Origin: Drancourtella massiliensis
GTDB lineage: Bacteria > Bacillota > Clostridia > Lachnospirales > Lachnospiraceae
Direction: 5' to 3'
Assembly (NCBI RefSeq): GCF_016900655.1
Contig: NZ_JACJKH010000003.1
Location: 1 to 64,000, forward strand
DNA length: 64,000 nt
Notes under the pieces: generated by a model
Told to the model about the DNA's origin: nothing
Databases searched by the model: none
The model's input: only the letters and a program-made list of their open reading frames with translations
Shown: positions 1 to 8,791 of the stretch, in pieces
Position numbering within the stretch: position 1 is the first letter of the stretch
Layout of the letters: every line of letters starts with the position of its first letter
Translations under genes and position numbers: made by a program

Positions 1-229
1 CGTTCGTATAGGAAGAGTGGTTTAATGCGTTATAGAGGGATAAAAGATTGTGTCTGTCCCGGAAAATCATACGGAAAAGAGTGTCTTTGTACTTTCGGTT
101 GACAGGTTTTCCCAGGGACCGGTTCCGTTTTTTTGTTTTAGATGTGATTTTTCTTTGTTTTTTCTTCATAGGCAGAAGCCTCCTTTGATTTGAAAATAGA
201 ATGGAATCAATAGATAATAAGAAATGCCT

Positions 230-252
230 CCCGCCTTGTAGGAAAAGGCGGG
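230..252. other. GC-rich stem-loop in a gene-free stretch
   Basis: CCCGCCTT and AAGGCGGG pair around a short loop. The element lies downstream of the glycosyltransferase remnant on the minus strand but has no clear T-run on that side, so it may be a weak terminator or transcript end. Apart from this stem-loop, I see no gene or RNA in positions 1-351, which are AT-rich and closed in all frames. Confidence 0.4.
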
Positions 253-351
253 AAAGAATATGCCCCTAGTATAGCAATAGAGGAGATAGAAATCAACAGT
301 CATACTATTAAAACTGTCTTATTATAGAGAGGACTGCCTGGAAACGAGCAC

Positions 352-953
352 TTATTTATTAAGTACACATTGATATAGCTCGATGAACCTGTCGCCCATT
401 TGTTTTGTACTATAATATTGTCTGGCCCGGTTATAAGCGTTTTCTGCTACAGCGTTTCGTTCCGGAGTATGACTGAACCAGTAGCGGACAGACTGAGCCA
501 GTTGAGCTGAATCATCACAGTGAAAGAGGGCTCCGGTGATTTGATCGACAATCATTTCCCGGTTGCCGGGACAGTCAGAGGCGATCAGGAACACATGGTT
601 TGCCATCCCTTCAAGTAGTGTGTAGGAGCAGCTTTCCGTTTTAGAAGGCAGGATAAGAATTTGATATTGATTCAGAATTTGGCCGATATTTGAACAGAAT
701 CCATGCAAAATACAGGTTTCCTGTAAAGAATTCTGCGCGATTACCTTTTTGATTTCCGATTCCATTGGACCATTTCCATATAAATGTAAATGGATCGGTT
801 CCTGATTCAGCTGTTTTATGGCATTCAGAAGTATCATGATATTCTTTTCTTCTGAGAGTCTTCCGGTAAAAACAAGATCTTTGGCATTGGGATTGACATG
901 TGTGTTGTGACGCCGGAATAGTGATCCAGACTGTCAATCAATAAAATTTTCAT
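352..953 (-). pseudogene. GT4-type glycosyltransferase, internally deleted remnant
   Basis: The C-terminal half (352-837 and a little upstream) has the GT-B fold signature of family 4 glycosyltransferases: FTGRLSEEKN, then HLYGNGP, then LPSKTESCSYTLLEGMA, where sugar-nucleotide contacts lie. Upstream on the same strand an ATG at 953, behind AGGAGA, starts MKILLIDSLDHYSGVTTH, a typical GT4 N-terminus with the glycine loop. That start is in a different frame and joins the C-terminal half directly. About 200 residues of the acceptor-binding domain, out of roughly 370 in the family, are therefore missing. I infer an internal deletion that also shifted the frame. No active product is expected. Assignment to the GT4 superfamily is good; the substrate is unknown. 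Confidence 0.75.
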
Positions 954-986
954 AATCTTTTTCTCCTGATATATAGAATTACTAAA

Positions 987-1883
987 TTAAGAAAACCAGT
1001 TTGGAAACCGTTTCTTATATTCAGACGGCGAATATCCCGTTACCGACTTGAAAAGTCGGGAGAAGGAAAAAGGATTTTCGAGTCCTACTGCATTTGCAAT
1101 GACCTGCAGGGAATAATCTGTATCTACAAGATAGATTTTTGCTTTCTCAATCCGCAGTTCTGTCAGATACTGTTTCGGTGTTTTGAAGTATTTCTGCTTA
1201 AAGACCGCGGTCACATAATGAGGATTTAGATGCAGATAATCGGCAATGTCTTGAATCTGCATATGTTCATTGTAGTGCCGGTCAATATAGGCTTTGATCT
1301 GCTTCGGATACGGAGCGGAGGAAATATCCTCCTGATCCTTGTGGTGTTCCGCAACAAGGCTCGAAAACATTTCCTTCAGCAGACCTTTCAGCTTGAGATG
1401 GCCGGATGCGGTTTTTGCTTCCGAAAAAAAGGTAAGAGGAAAGTCTTCGGGTGTAAATCTGGCTCCACCAGGAATACGCCGGTCGGTGAAAGCGAGGAAC
1501 TTCATGATCATTTTTTCGTAAAAAGTGACATCCTGTATGTCGGTAACGAATCCATCTCCAAAAAGAAGGTTCGTATAATAGCCGGCCTGAGTCCCCTGAT
1601 AACCGATCCAGCAGTATTTCCACGGGTGGCGGAAATCAGCCTGGTAGGCAGCATTTACGCCTGCGGGAATCAGAAACGCCTGGCCTGGCTTGACCGGATA
1701 TTTTTTCTCTTCGATCTGCAGAACACCGGAGCCGTCTAAAACAAAGTGGATCAGATAATAACGCCGGATACGCGGGCCGAAAATATTTCCGCAGACACAC
1801 TGATCGATGCCGCTGGATTGAAAAGCAAGATCCAGAGAATCTTTTTCTACAGCATTTAAAAATAAATCCGAATTCTGTAACAT
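987..1883 (-). CDS. AraC family transcriptional regulator
   Basis: A 298-residue cytoplasmic DNA-binding regulator. Residues 1-160 form an AraC-type cupin sensor (ending the barrel around EEKKYPVKPGQAFLIPAG), and residues 195-295 carry the two helix-turn-helix motifs, with the family signature in the second (VIANAVGLENPFSFSRLFK, then TGYSPSEYKKRF). The ATG at 1883 follows AGGGGG with good spacing. AraC cupin regulators usually respond to a sugar and activate a nearby transporter or glycosidase. Here the divergent neighbour is the ABC-2 exporter at 2064, which is the natural candidate target, but the inducer cannot be read from the sequence. Confidence 0.9.
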   Translation of the reverse strand: MLQNSDLFLNAVEKDSLDLAFQSSGIDQCVCGNIFGPRIRRYYLIHFVLDGSGVLQIEEKKYPVKPGQAFLIPAGVNAAYQADFRHPWKYCWIGYQGTQAGYYTNLLFGDGFVTDIQDVTFYEKMIMKFLAFTDRRIPGGARFTPEDFPLTFFSEAKTASGHLKLKGLLKEMFSSLVAEHHKDQEDISSAPYPKQIKAYIDRHYNEHMQIQDIADYLHLNPHYVTAVFKQKYFKTPKQYLTELRIEKAKIYLVDTDYSLQVIANAVGLENPFSFSRLFKSVTGYSPSEYKKRFPNWFS

Positions 1884-2063
1884 GATATCCCCCTTTTCTA
1901 TATAGTGACTTGATTATACAATTTCGCAATGCTAAAAGAAAGAAAAATTGCAAAAAAGAAGAAAAATCTGAGAAATGGCAATGTTTATAGACAAAACAGC
2001 TATGGATGCAAAAAGGCATTAATGATAGAATCATACCAATGGGAAGGGAGTGAGAAAAAAGTT

Positions 2064-2855
2064 ATGAAAAAGTTATATTATCTAATCAGAATGACGTTTC
2101 AAACAAAATTTGCATATATCAAAGCCTTCTGGTTCAATATTTTCGGAACGGCGGTCTCGATTCTGATTTACTATTTCCTCTGGAAATATGTATTTCAATC
2201 CAGGGACGAGCTGAATGGATTTACGGCGGTGGAGATCACGACTTACGTGATTATTTCCAGACTTCTGTCCTCGCAGTTTTCCGGCGGAATCAACCGGGAG
2301 TTTTCCGAGTGGGTCCAGAAAGGCAATATTGTGGTTGAGCTTCTGAGACCGGTACCGCTTGTATTTACGCTCTTTGGAAAAAGAGTGGGAGAATTCCTTT
2401 TCTTTATCCTTTTCAAAGGAATTCCAGTCAGTATACTCGCAACCTTTATTTTAGGCGGAACCGGTCCGGATGGCGCAGCAAACTTTGCATTGTTTCTTAT
2501 CAGTGTCTTTATTTCCATCGGACTGATGTTCTGGATTGAAGTGATGGTGGGGCTGATTTCGTTCTTTACACTGAATTCATACGGGATTGGTTATACGAAG
2601 ACGGCGCTGATGTCGATTCTTTCCGGCGGGATTGTACCGCTCTTTCTTTTCCCGGAAGGTGTGGAAAAGGTGTTGGACTATATGCCTTTTGCCGGGATGG
2701 TCTCGGTGCCGGTTCACATTTATCTTGGAAAATACACGGCCGCAGAGGCCTTTTCCTTTATCGGTCTTCAGATTATCTGGGTGGCACTGCTTGGAATCGG
2801 AGTGATGGCATTTTACCGGTTCGCAATCAAAAAAGTTGTGGTACAGGGAGGTTGA
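2064..2855 (+). CDS. ABC-2 type transporter permease, first subunit
   Basis: A 263-residue integral membrane protein with about six hydrophobic segments, of the ABC-2 (DUF990-like) permease type found in pairs with one ATPase. The open frame extends upstream to 1929, but the upstream part is a lysine-rich, low-complexity stretch, and the ATG at 2064 (MKKLYYLIRMTFQTKFAY) has GGGAGGGAG-like ribosome binding sequence in front of it, so I start there. It ends 4 nt before the second permease and the pair is followed by the ATPase, giving a complete exporter. Family members move lipids, antibiotics or peptides outward. The substrate is unknown. Confidence 0.88.
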   Translation: MKKLYYLIRMTFQTKFAYIKAFWFNIFGTAVSILIYYFLWKYVFQSRDELNGFTAVEITTYVIISRLLSSQFSGGINREFSEWVQKGNIVVELLRPVPLVFTLFGKRVGEFLFFILFKGIPVSILATFILGGTGPDGAANFALFLISVFISIGLMFWIEVMVGLISFFTLNSYGIGYTKTALMSILSGGIVPLFLFPEGVEKVLDYMPFAGMVSVPVHIYLGKYTAAEAFSFIGLQIIWVALLGIGVMAFYRFAIKKVVVQGG

Positions 2856-2859
2856 TGGT

Positions 2860-3651
2860 ATGAGATGGAAATACTATGCAAAGCTCTGGCTTTGCTATAT
2901 GAGAATCGGGCTTCTCTGCATGACCCAGTACCCGGCGGACACATTGATCTGGCTGATTTCCATGATTGTCCGGGAGGCCTGCGGGTTCATCGGAATTCTG
3001 GCAGTAGCCAGTGTGACGGGAGGCCTTGGCACATGGGGATTTTACGAGATCTGCTTGTTGTTCTCCATGTGTGCGGTAATTGAAGCAATCGGACAGGCAT
3101 TTTTTGACAATGTCTGGTCTATCGATAAGATGATACGAAGAGGTGAGATGGATGTATTCCTGATCCGTCCGGCGTCACCGTTTGTGCAGATGCTTGGACA
3201 AATCATGCATTTTCAGGCAGTGTTAAGTATGGTAGTCTATGTAGGAATTCTGGCGTGGTCTATTCATGGAATCGGCCTTTCTGTGGGAGTCCGGGAGATT
3301 GTGCTGCTTGTCGAATATGTGATTTTCGGGACGGTCATCAACTCCGGAATTTACACGATTTTTAACAGTTTGAATTTCTGGATCGTGCAGGGCGATGACA
3401 TTGCGGTTCTCGTGCAGACCTGCCGGGAATTTGTCAAATATCCGCTTCAGGTATTCCCTGCGGCGATACAGGGATTTTTCACCTACGTTCTGCCGCTGGG
3501 GTTTGTGGCCTACTATCCGGTGCTTGGTCTTCTTGGAAGAACCGATATGCCGGTCATGATCCTTCTGCCGTGTGTGGCGGCACTGGTAGCCGGAATTGCG
3601 GCTGTGATCTGGCGGCTGGGCCTGAAGGGATATAACAGTACAGGAACGTAA
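2860..3651 (+). CDS. ABC-2 type transporter permease, second subunit
   Basis: The partner permease, 263 residues, six predicted membrane segments, similar in size and topology to the preceding gene. The ATG at 2860 (MRWKYYAKLWLCYMRIG) lies behind AGGGAGG and is preferred over the TTG at 2836, which lies inside the previous gene. Together with the first subunit it would form the heteromeric channel of the exporter, driven by the ATPase that starts 16 nt downstream. Confidence 0.88.
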   Translation: MRWKYYAKLWLCYMRIGLLCMTQYPADTLIWLISMIVREACGFIGILAVASVTGGLGTWGFYEICLLFSMCAVIEAIGQAFFDNVWSIDKMIRRGEMDVFLIRPASPFVQMLGQIMHFQAVLSMVVYVGILAWSIHGIGLSVGVREIVLLVEYVIFGTVINSGIYTIFNSLNFWIVQGDDIAVLVQTCREFVKYPLQVFPAAIQGFFTYVLPLGFVAYYPVLGLLGRTDMPVMILLPCVAALVAGIAAVIWRLGLKGYNSTGT

Positions 3652-3667
3652 GGGGGAAGAAGTTTCT

Positions 3668-4663
3668 ATGCAGATTGAAGTGAATCATTTAGTAAAAGAA
3701 TATAAAAGGAAAAAAGATCCGGGCTCCGTGGGGAAGGCTCTGGCATCCATGTTTCATCCGCAGTACGATGTGTTCCGGGCGGTAGATGATATCAATTTTC
3801 AGATCCGGAAAGGTGAGGCAGTGGGTTATGTCGGACCAAACGGGAGCGGGAAGTCTACAACGATTAAAATGCTTTCCGGAGTGCTGACGCCGACAGCCGG
3901 AAAGGTGCTTGTCAATGGACTGGAGCCGTCAAAAAATCGGATGAAGGTTAATAAACATGTCGGCGTTGTATTTGGAAACCGTTCCGTGCTCTGGTGGGAC
4001 GTGCCGGTCATCGAATCTTACCGAGTGCTGCAGCAGCTCTACGAGATTCCGGAAAACCGATTTCGTCAGAATCTGGAGGAGTTCACGGAACTGATGGAAA
4101 TGGAAGAACTTCTTGGTACACCGGAGCGACAGCTGTCCCTTGGCCAGAAGATGAAATGTAATATTGCGGCGGCATTTCTTCACGATCCGGAGATCGTTTA
4201 TCTGGATGAGCCGACCATCGGACTTGACAGTGAGTCCAAATATAAAATCCGGAAATTTATCCGGCGGATGAATGAGGAGAGGAAGACGACCTTTATCGTG
4301 ACATCTCATGATTTTCAGGACATTGAGTCGCTGTGCCGCAGAATTATCCTCATCAACCATGGGAAACTGGTTGTAGATGATAAAATTGAAAATGTCCGGA
4401 AAAATTTTGACCGGAGAAAACAGATCCGTCTGGAACTGGAAAACAATCCATGGAATCAGAAAACCGTATTCGAGATTCCGGGAGTGGAAATTCTGCACTC
4501 ACAGGAATCCGAACTTGTGCTGGAATTTGACAGTGAAGAAAATGACAGCATCCGTATTATCAACCTGATAGCGGAGAAAACAAGAATCCTTGATGTGTCC
4601 ATCAACGGACAGGATATCGAATCCATCATCCGGGATATCGTAAAACAGGATAACAGAAAATAA
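3668..4663 (+). CDS. ABC transporter ATP-binding protein for the ABC-2 exporter
   Basis: A 331-residue ATPase. Walker A GPNGSGKST is near residue 56, the ABC signature LSLGQKMK near 156, Walker B IVYLDEPTIGLD near 178, and the switch His in FIVTSHDFQDIE. The last roughly 90 residues form the extension typical of the drug/lipid exporter ATPases (DrrA-like). It is the third gene of a tight operon with two ABC-2 permeases and energises their substrate export. It ends at a strong bidirectional terminator shared with the convergent MFS gene. Confidence 0.93.
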   Translation: MQIEVNHLVKEYKRKKDPGSVGKALASMFHPQYDVFRAVDDINFQIRKGEAVGYVGPNGSGKSTTIKMLSGVLTPTAGKVLVNGLEPSKNRMKVNKHVGVVFGNRSVLWWDVPVIESYRVLQQLYEIPENRFRQNLEEFTELMEMEELLGTPERQLSLGQKMKCNIAAAFLHDPEIVYLDEPTIGLDSESKYKIRKFIRRMNEERKTTFIVTSHDFQDIESLCRRIILINHGKLVVDDKIENVRKNFDRRKQIRLELENNPWNQKTVFEIPGVEILHSQESELVLEFDSEENDSIRIINLIAEKTRILDVSINGQDIESIIRDIVKQDNRK

Positions 4664-4665
4664 GA

Positions 4666-4714
4666 AAAGGGCGTATCGTACGAAGCTTATGCTTTCGCAC
4701 ATGGTACGCCCTTT
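4666..4714. terminator. Bidirectional terminator between the ABC exporter and the MFS gene
   Basis: AAAGGGCGTA at 4666 pairs with TACGCCCTTT at 4705, with an extended inner stem. It lies between convergent genes and has A/T runs on both sides. Confidence 0.75.
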
Positions 4715-4719
4715 GACAG

Positions 4720-5925
4720 TTATTGTTCTGCAGCACAGGACATCTGTTTTTGGGAACCTGCCATTTTCAGCAGGCAGGTAGAAAGAATTAGGACCACCGG
4801 GAATATACAGGCGGCCAAAAGGCCTGCTTTCAGGCTGTCGCCGGAACTTTCCGTTACGAATCCGACGATGCCGGGGCCGATAGATCCTCCAAGATCACCA
4901 GCCATTGCAAGCAGTGCGAACATTGCTGTTCCGCCAAGAGGAATACGGGAGGACGATATACTGATTGTACCCGGCCACATGATTCCGACAGAGAAGCCGC
5001 ACAGAATGCAGCCGGCAAGCCCCAAAGCGGGATGCTGCCCCAGTGCCGACATCAGATAGCAGACAAGACAAAGTGCGCCGGAACCGATCATGAATTTGAG
5101 CAGATCTATTTTTTCGCCGTATTTTCCGTAGAGGAGACGGCTGAGTCCCATAGTAACGGCAAACAGAGAAGGGCCGGCAATGTCTCCGATGCTTTTGGAA
5201 ATTCCAAGAGCTGATTCCACATAGGCGGATGCCCACTGAGCCATGGAGATTTCACTTGCTCCCGCACAAACCATCAGGACAATGGAAACCCAGAAGACCG
5301 GAATCCTGAAAAGCTTCCGGATTCCCCTGGCTTCCCCTTCTTCTGCAGGATGCCGGATTGGACAAGTAGAAAAGTTGTACACATTGTATAATGGGATCAG
5401 AGCCCAGATACATGCAAGAATCCGCCAGTTTTCTATGCCGAAAATGGCAAAAAATGCGGTTGAGAACAGAATAACGCCGACTGCTCCCCAGCAGTAAAAG
5501 GAATGAAGCAGGCTCATCACGCTGTCTTTCCTGTCGAAAGGACAGGCTTCCACAATCGGACTGACAAGTACTTCGATCAATCCACTTCCGATTGCATAGA
5601 TGATGGCACTGAGAAGAATTCCGATGTACGGATCACCAAGAAGCTCCGGCAGCACAGTCAGCCCGATAAGGCCGGAAGCCGAAAGAATCTCGGAAGCCAC
5701 CACGCTCTTCCGGTAACCGATGCCGTCTACGAATCTGGCGCAGAACAGATCCACAAGCAGCTGTGTAAAGAAAAATGCTGTGGAAATGAATGCAATCTTT
5801 CCAAGAGGTATGTTGTAGGTGTTGTGGAAAGTCAGAAACAGCAGAGGAGCAAAGTTTGCACAGATTGCCTGTGTTACAAATCCAAGGTAACACGCGGTGA
5901 GAGTTTTTTTATATGGATTTTTCAT
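4720..5925 (-). CDS. MFS transporter
   Basis: A 401-residue protein with about twelve hydrophobic helices and the N-terminal glycine-rich loop 2 region (FARFVDGIGYRKSVV resembles the MFS signature between helices 2 and 3). The ATG at 5925 follows AGGGGG. This subgroup of Firmicutes MFS proteins resembles sugar/fucose permease-type carriers, but no substrate can be deduced. It is divergent from the AraC regulator at 6103, across 177 nt, which suggests that the regulator controls it. Confidence 0.9.
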   Translation of the reverse strand: MKNPYKKTLTACYLGFVTQAICANFAPLLFLTFHNTYNIPLGKIAFISTAFFFTQLLVDLFCARFVDGIGYRKSVVASEILSASGLIGLTVLPELLGDPYIGILLSAIIYAIGSGLIEVLVSPIVEACPFDRKDSVMSLLHSFYCWGAVGVILFSTAFFAIFGIENWRILACIWALIPLYNVYNFSTCPIRHPAEEGEARGIRKLFRIPVFWVSIVLMVCAGASEISMAQWASAYVESALGISKSIGDIAGPSLFAVTMGLSRLLYGKYGEKIDLLKFMIGSGALCLVCYLMSALGQHPALGLAGCILCGFSVGIMWPGTISISSSRIPLGGTAMFALLAMAGDLGGSIGPGIVGFVTESSGDSLKAGLLAACIFPVVLILSTCLLKMAGSQKQMSCAAEQ

Positions 5926-6036
5926 GATTTCTTCCCCCTGTGATTATTATGATTTATCTAGGGGTTTCCGCTCCGGGACTGTTGTTTCCCAAAACGAAAA
6001 CCAACTGAATTATATCGTACCACATTACGCCTGTCA

Positions 6037-6066
6037 TTGAAATATATCACATATTTGTTGTATAAT
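6037..6066 (+). promoter_or_regulatory. Promoter of the second AraC regulator
   Basis: TTGAAA at 6037 and a perfect TATAAT at 6061 are separated by 18 nt, 37 nt upstream of the ATG at 6103. The upstream part of this intergenic region must also carry the divergent MFS promoter. Confidence 0.65.
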
Positions 6067-6102
6067 ATCGTAAACGACAGTGCCTTTAAGGAGTGAGAAG
6101 CT

Positions 6103-7053
6103 ATGAAGTACGGCAGACAAAGTAACAAAATCATGACCGATGACAGTCTGATGGAAACAGTCCGGCATGGAAACAGCAGTTATCCGTTCCATTATTACTA
6201 TGAAAATCTGGCTGAATTTGACTTTAATTGCATCGAGTGGCACTGGCATGTCGAAGTGGAATTTGTTCTGGTTGAAAAAGGCACAGTGAGGTGCGAGATC
6301 GGGGAAAAGCAGTTCTCTTTGCTGGAAGGAGACGGACTGTTTGTAAATTCCAGAGTGTTGCACCGCTTTTATTCGGAAGGAGAAGCGGTAGTGCCGAATT
6401 TTGTATGCCATCCGGTATTTATAGCGCCGCAGGACAGTTTGATCTTTGACAGGTACGTGCTGCCTGTCCTCTCTTCTGCTCTGGATTGTCAGACTTTTGA
6501 GGAAAACATATCCTGGCAGTCCGAAGTGCTGACACTTATGAGGGAAACTGTCCGGATTCAGGAGTCGGATTCCGGAAAAGAACTGCTGACGTCGTCGCTG
6601 CTTCAGAAGATCTGGTATCTGATGTATGAAAATCTGGAGACGGATCTTGCGGGAAGGAGAATGGATACATCTGTTTCTTCTCAGGCAAGGGTACAGTTGA
6701 TGATGCAGTATATTCACCAGAATCTGGCGTCAGGTATTTCCCTGAGAGATATTGCCGATCAGGCACTGGTTAGTAAAAGCACCGCGCTCAATCTTTTTCG
6801 CCGGTATCTACATACAACACCGGTGGACTACCTGAACAGCTGCAGACTGAAAGAAGCGGCAAGGCTGCTTACGTCCACGGAGAAAAATATTAAAACAATC
6901 TCGAAAGAGACAGGATTTAATCACGAGGATTATTTTTGCAGAAAGTTTAAGCAGCACTACAAGGTAACCCCCACTGAATATAGAAAAGACAGTTTGAAAA
7001 AAATTTCAAGGCAGGATAACCATGTGAAATCCTGTACTGCAACCTCAGGTTGA
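6103..7053 (+). CDS. AraC family transcriptional regulator (cupin type)
   Basis: A 316-residue regulator. An N-terminal cupin is seen at residues 35-100 (HWHVEVEFVLVEKG, then LLEGDGLFVNSRVLH), with conserved histidines that in this family shape the ligand pocket. The C-terminal AraC DNA-binding domain covers residues 205-305 with two helix-turn-helix motifs (LRDIADQALVSKSTALNLFRR and TISKETGFNHEDYFCRKFK). The ATG follows AAGGAGTGAG. It is divergent from the MFS gene and probably controls it in response to the transported compound. The inducer is unknown. Confidence 0.92.
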   Translation: MKYGRQSNKIMTDDSLMETVRHGNSSYPFHYYYENLAEFDFNCIEWHWHVEVEFVLVEKGTVRCEIGEKQFSLLEGDGLFVNSRVLHRFYSEGEAVVPNFVCHPVFIAPQDSLIFDRYVLPVLSSALDCQTFEENISWQSEVLTLMRETVRIQESDSGKELLTSSLLQKIWYLMYENLETDLAGRRMDTSVSSQARVQLMMQYIHQNLASGISLRDIADQALVSKSTALNLFRRYLHTTPVDYLNSCRLKEAARLLTSTEKNIKTISKETGFNHEDYFCRKFKQHYKVTPTEYRKDSLKKISRQDNHVKSCTATSG

Positions 7054-7140
7054 CAATGTTCCGTCTTCGGTTGCTGGAAAAAATGCCGGGTTTCGGTTAA
7101 CCTGTAGGCAGACAAAATCAGAAAGGCAGGATATACAGGT

Positions 7141-7932
7141 ATGGAATTATCAGAAAAAATTCAGATGCTCCGGAAGAAGGAGGGGCTTTCGCAGGAAGCA
7201 TTTGCGGAGAAGATGGGGGTCAGCCGCCAGGCAGTCTCAAAATGGGAGCTTGGAGTATCCAAGCCGGACGTGGATAAGATCGTTATGATGAGCACTCTGT
7301 TTCAGGTGACTACAGATTATCTTCTGAAGGACAAGCAAGAAGAACAGACGGAGAAAGTGGTGTATTACAGAGAGGTCAGGCCGTGGCATTTCGAAAAGAA
7401 GAGCAGACACACACTGTTTGGACTTCCTATCTATCATATCTGTTTTCAGGGAATGAGAGAGAGCGGAGGGCGCTTTCGGATGAAGATGGCTCCGGCAAAA
7501 GGAATTCTGGCAGTCGGGGTGCGGGCTACAGGAGTTGTCAGCATCGGAGTATTCGCAAGAGGCCTGGTCGCGATCGGAGCAGCGGCGATGGGGATGATTT
7601 CCATAGGAGCGGCGAGTCTTGGCATTCTGGCTCTTGGAGCATTTGCCGCAGGAATCATTGCGGGAGGCAATCTCAGTGTGGGAATCGTTGCGTTCGGCAA
7701 TCTTGCGGTGGGGATGTACGCCATCGGAAACTGTGCTGTCGCGAATAAGATCGCTCTTGGTAATTATGCCCATGGGCATATTGCCATAGGTAATACAGTC
7801 AGTGGAATGAAAGAAATTCTGCTGAAGGACGCGAACTTTACAGATATGGATCCGGAAGTGGTACGCAGCATGATTCTGCAGGAATTTCCAAAGACATGGC
7901 CGATGATACAAAAACTGTTTACGATGTGGTAA
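7141..7932 (+). CDS. XRE-type regulator fused to a glycine pentapeptide-repeat domain
   Basis: A 263-residue protein in three parts. Residues 5-60 are an XRE/Cro-type helix-turn-helix (QAVSKWELGVSKPDVDKI). Residues 61-120 are a linker. Residues 121-200 are sixteen consecutive five-residue units, each with Gly in position 1 and Ala or Ser in position 4, the other positions mostly hydrophobic. After a one-residue slip three more units follow, then a charged C-terminal tail of about 40 residues. The repeat could form a regular beta-solenoid, or pack in the membrane as a glycine-rich hydrophobic bundle. Related HTH proteins with such tails occur in Firmicutes, but I know of no assigned function. 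It is monocistronic and ends at a strong hairpin. Confidence 0.8.
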   Translation: MELSEKIQMLRKKEGLSQEAFAEKMGVSRQAVSKWELGVSKPDVDKIVMMSTLFQVTTDYLLKDKQEEQTEKVVYYREVRPWHFEKKSRHTLFGLPIYHICFQGMRESGGRFRMKMAPAKGILAVGVRATGVVSIGVFARGLVAIGAAAMGMISIGAASLGILALGAFAAGIIAGGNLSVGIVAFGNLAVGMYAIGNCAVANKIALGNYAHGHIAIGNTVSGMKEILLKDANFTDMDPEVVRSMILQEFPKTWPMIQKLFTMW

Positions 7933-7936
7933 AAAT

Positions 7937-7976
7937 GCGTGCCGCCGGGGAGTGAGATTCTCCCTGTGCGGCACGC
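7937..7976 (+). terminator. Hairpin after the XRE-repeat gene
   Basis: GCGTGCCGC at 7937 pairs with GCGGCACGC at 7968, with further inner pairing. The T-run is poor, so termination strength is uncertain. Confidence 0.55.
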
Positions 7977-7998
7977 GCTGTTTAATTGGATTCGGAAG

Positions 7999-8027
7999 AA
8001 GCCGTCTCCGGCTTGCGACGGCTTTTC
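7999..8027 (+). terminator. Second hairpin, before convergent ogt
   Basis: AAGCCGTC at 7999 pairs with GACGGCTT at 8017, followed by TTC. It lies between convergent genes and may terminate either. Confidence 0.5.
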
Positions 8028-8040
8028 TGACTGCCATCGG

Positions 8041-8568
8041 TTATTTCTCCTTCGCACGATGCCGGCTGGCCGGAAGTTCGGCACCCTCCAGCGTGAGCAG
8101 ACTGATTTTTTTATCAATGCCTCCGGCATAACCGGTCAGGCTGCCGTTCGTTCCGAGGACACGGTGGCATGGTACAATGATAGAAACCGGATTGTGTCCC
8201 ACGGCACCGCCAACAGCCTGGGCGGACATATGATCCAGACCTCTTTTTCGGGCAATCTGACGTGCGATGTCTCCATAAGTAGTCGTTTTCCCGTAAGGGA
8301 TTGTGCAGAGAATTTTCCAGACCTCTTTTTGGAATTCTGTTCCCATAAGGTGCAGAGAGACAGGGAAATCCGGATTTTTTCCTGTGAAATAAAGATCGAG
8401 CCAGCGCTTTGCATTAGATAAAAGCGGAGTTTCACGGTCTAAACACTTGGCATTCAGAGAAAGAGCAAAATATTTCTGCCCTTCAAACCATAGACCGGTC
8501 AGGCCGGTATTGTCTGCTGCAAGAAGAATCCTGCCGAGCGGAGACTGGTAATGGCTGGTGTACTGCAT
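8041..8568 (-). CDS. ogt: Methylated-DNA-[protein]-cysteine S-methyltransferase
   Basis: A 175-residue suicide repair protein that moves the alkyl group from O6-alkylguanine (and O4-alkylthymine) in DNA to its own cysteine. The active-site motif IVPCHRVLG is present, preceded by the helix-turn-helix-like GTEFQKEVWKILCTIPYGKTTTYGDIA. Length fits the Ogt/MGMT family without an Ada domain. The ATG at 8568 follows AAGGAG. It is a single gene facing the XRE-repeat gene. Confidence 0.95.
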   Translation of the reverse strand: MQYTSHYQSPLGRILLAADNTGLTGLWFEGQKYFALSLNAKCLDRETPLLSNAKRWLDLYFTGKNPDFPVSLHLMGTEFQKEVWKILCTIPYGKTTTYGDIARQIARKRGLDHMSAQAVGGAVGHNPVSIIVPCHRVLGTNGSLTGYAGGIDKKISLLTLEGAELPASRHRAKEK

Positions 8569-8726
8569 AAGATTTCTCCTTTTATTCCGTTATGAGTTAC
8601 TGCTCACCCCGAGCCGCCGGAAGCTGCATCTTACATGCAAACATGACGCTGCATTTTCCAGCATCCCGGCACTGTGTGAACAGTAATTATTTTAGCACAA
8701 TTTAGAAAAATTTTACATTGTGCCGG

Positions 8727-8754
8727 TTGATAATTGTGTCATATATGCTAGAAT
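8727..8754 (+). promoter_or_regulatory. Promoter of the site-2-type protease gene
   Basis: TTGATA at 8727 and TAGAAT at 8749 are separated by 16 nt, with a TATGC extension before the -10 box. They lie 38 nt upstream of the ATG at 8792. Confidence 0.55.
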
Positions 8755-8791
8755 CAAAGAATATATGTAAGAATGGAAAGGAATGTGATCA

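Noticed and set aside
7446-7748. Long antisense and shifted frames over the glycine repeat region
   Set aside because: They arise from the repeated codon pattern of the XRE gene and have no start signals.
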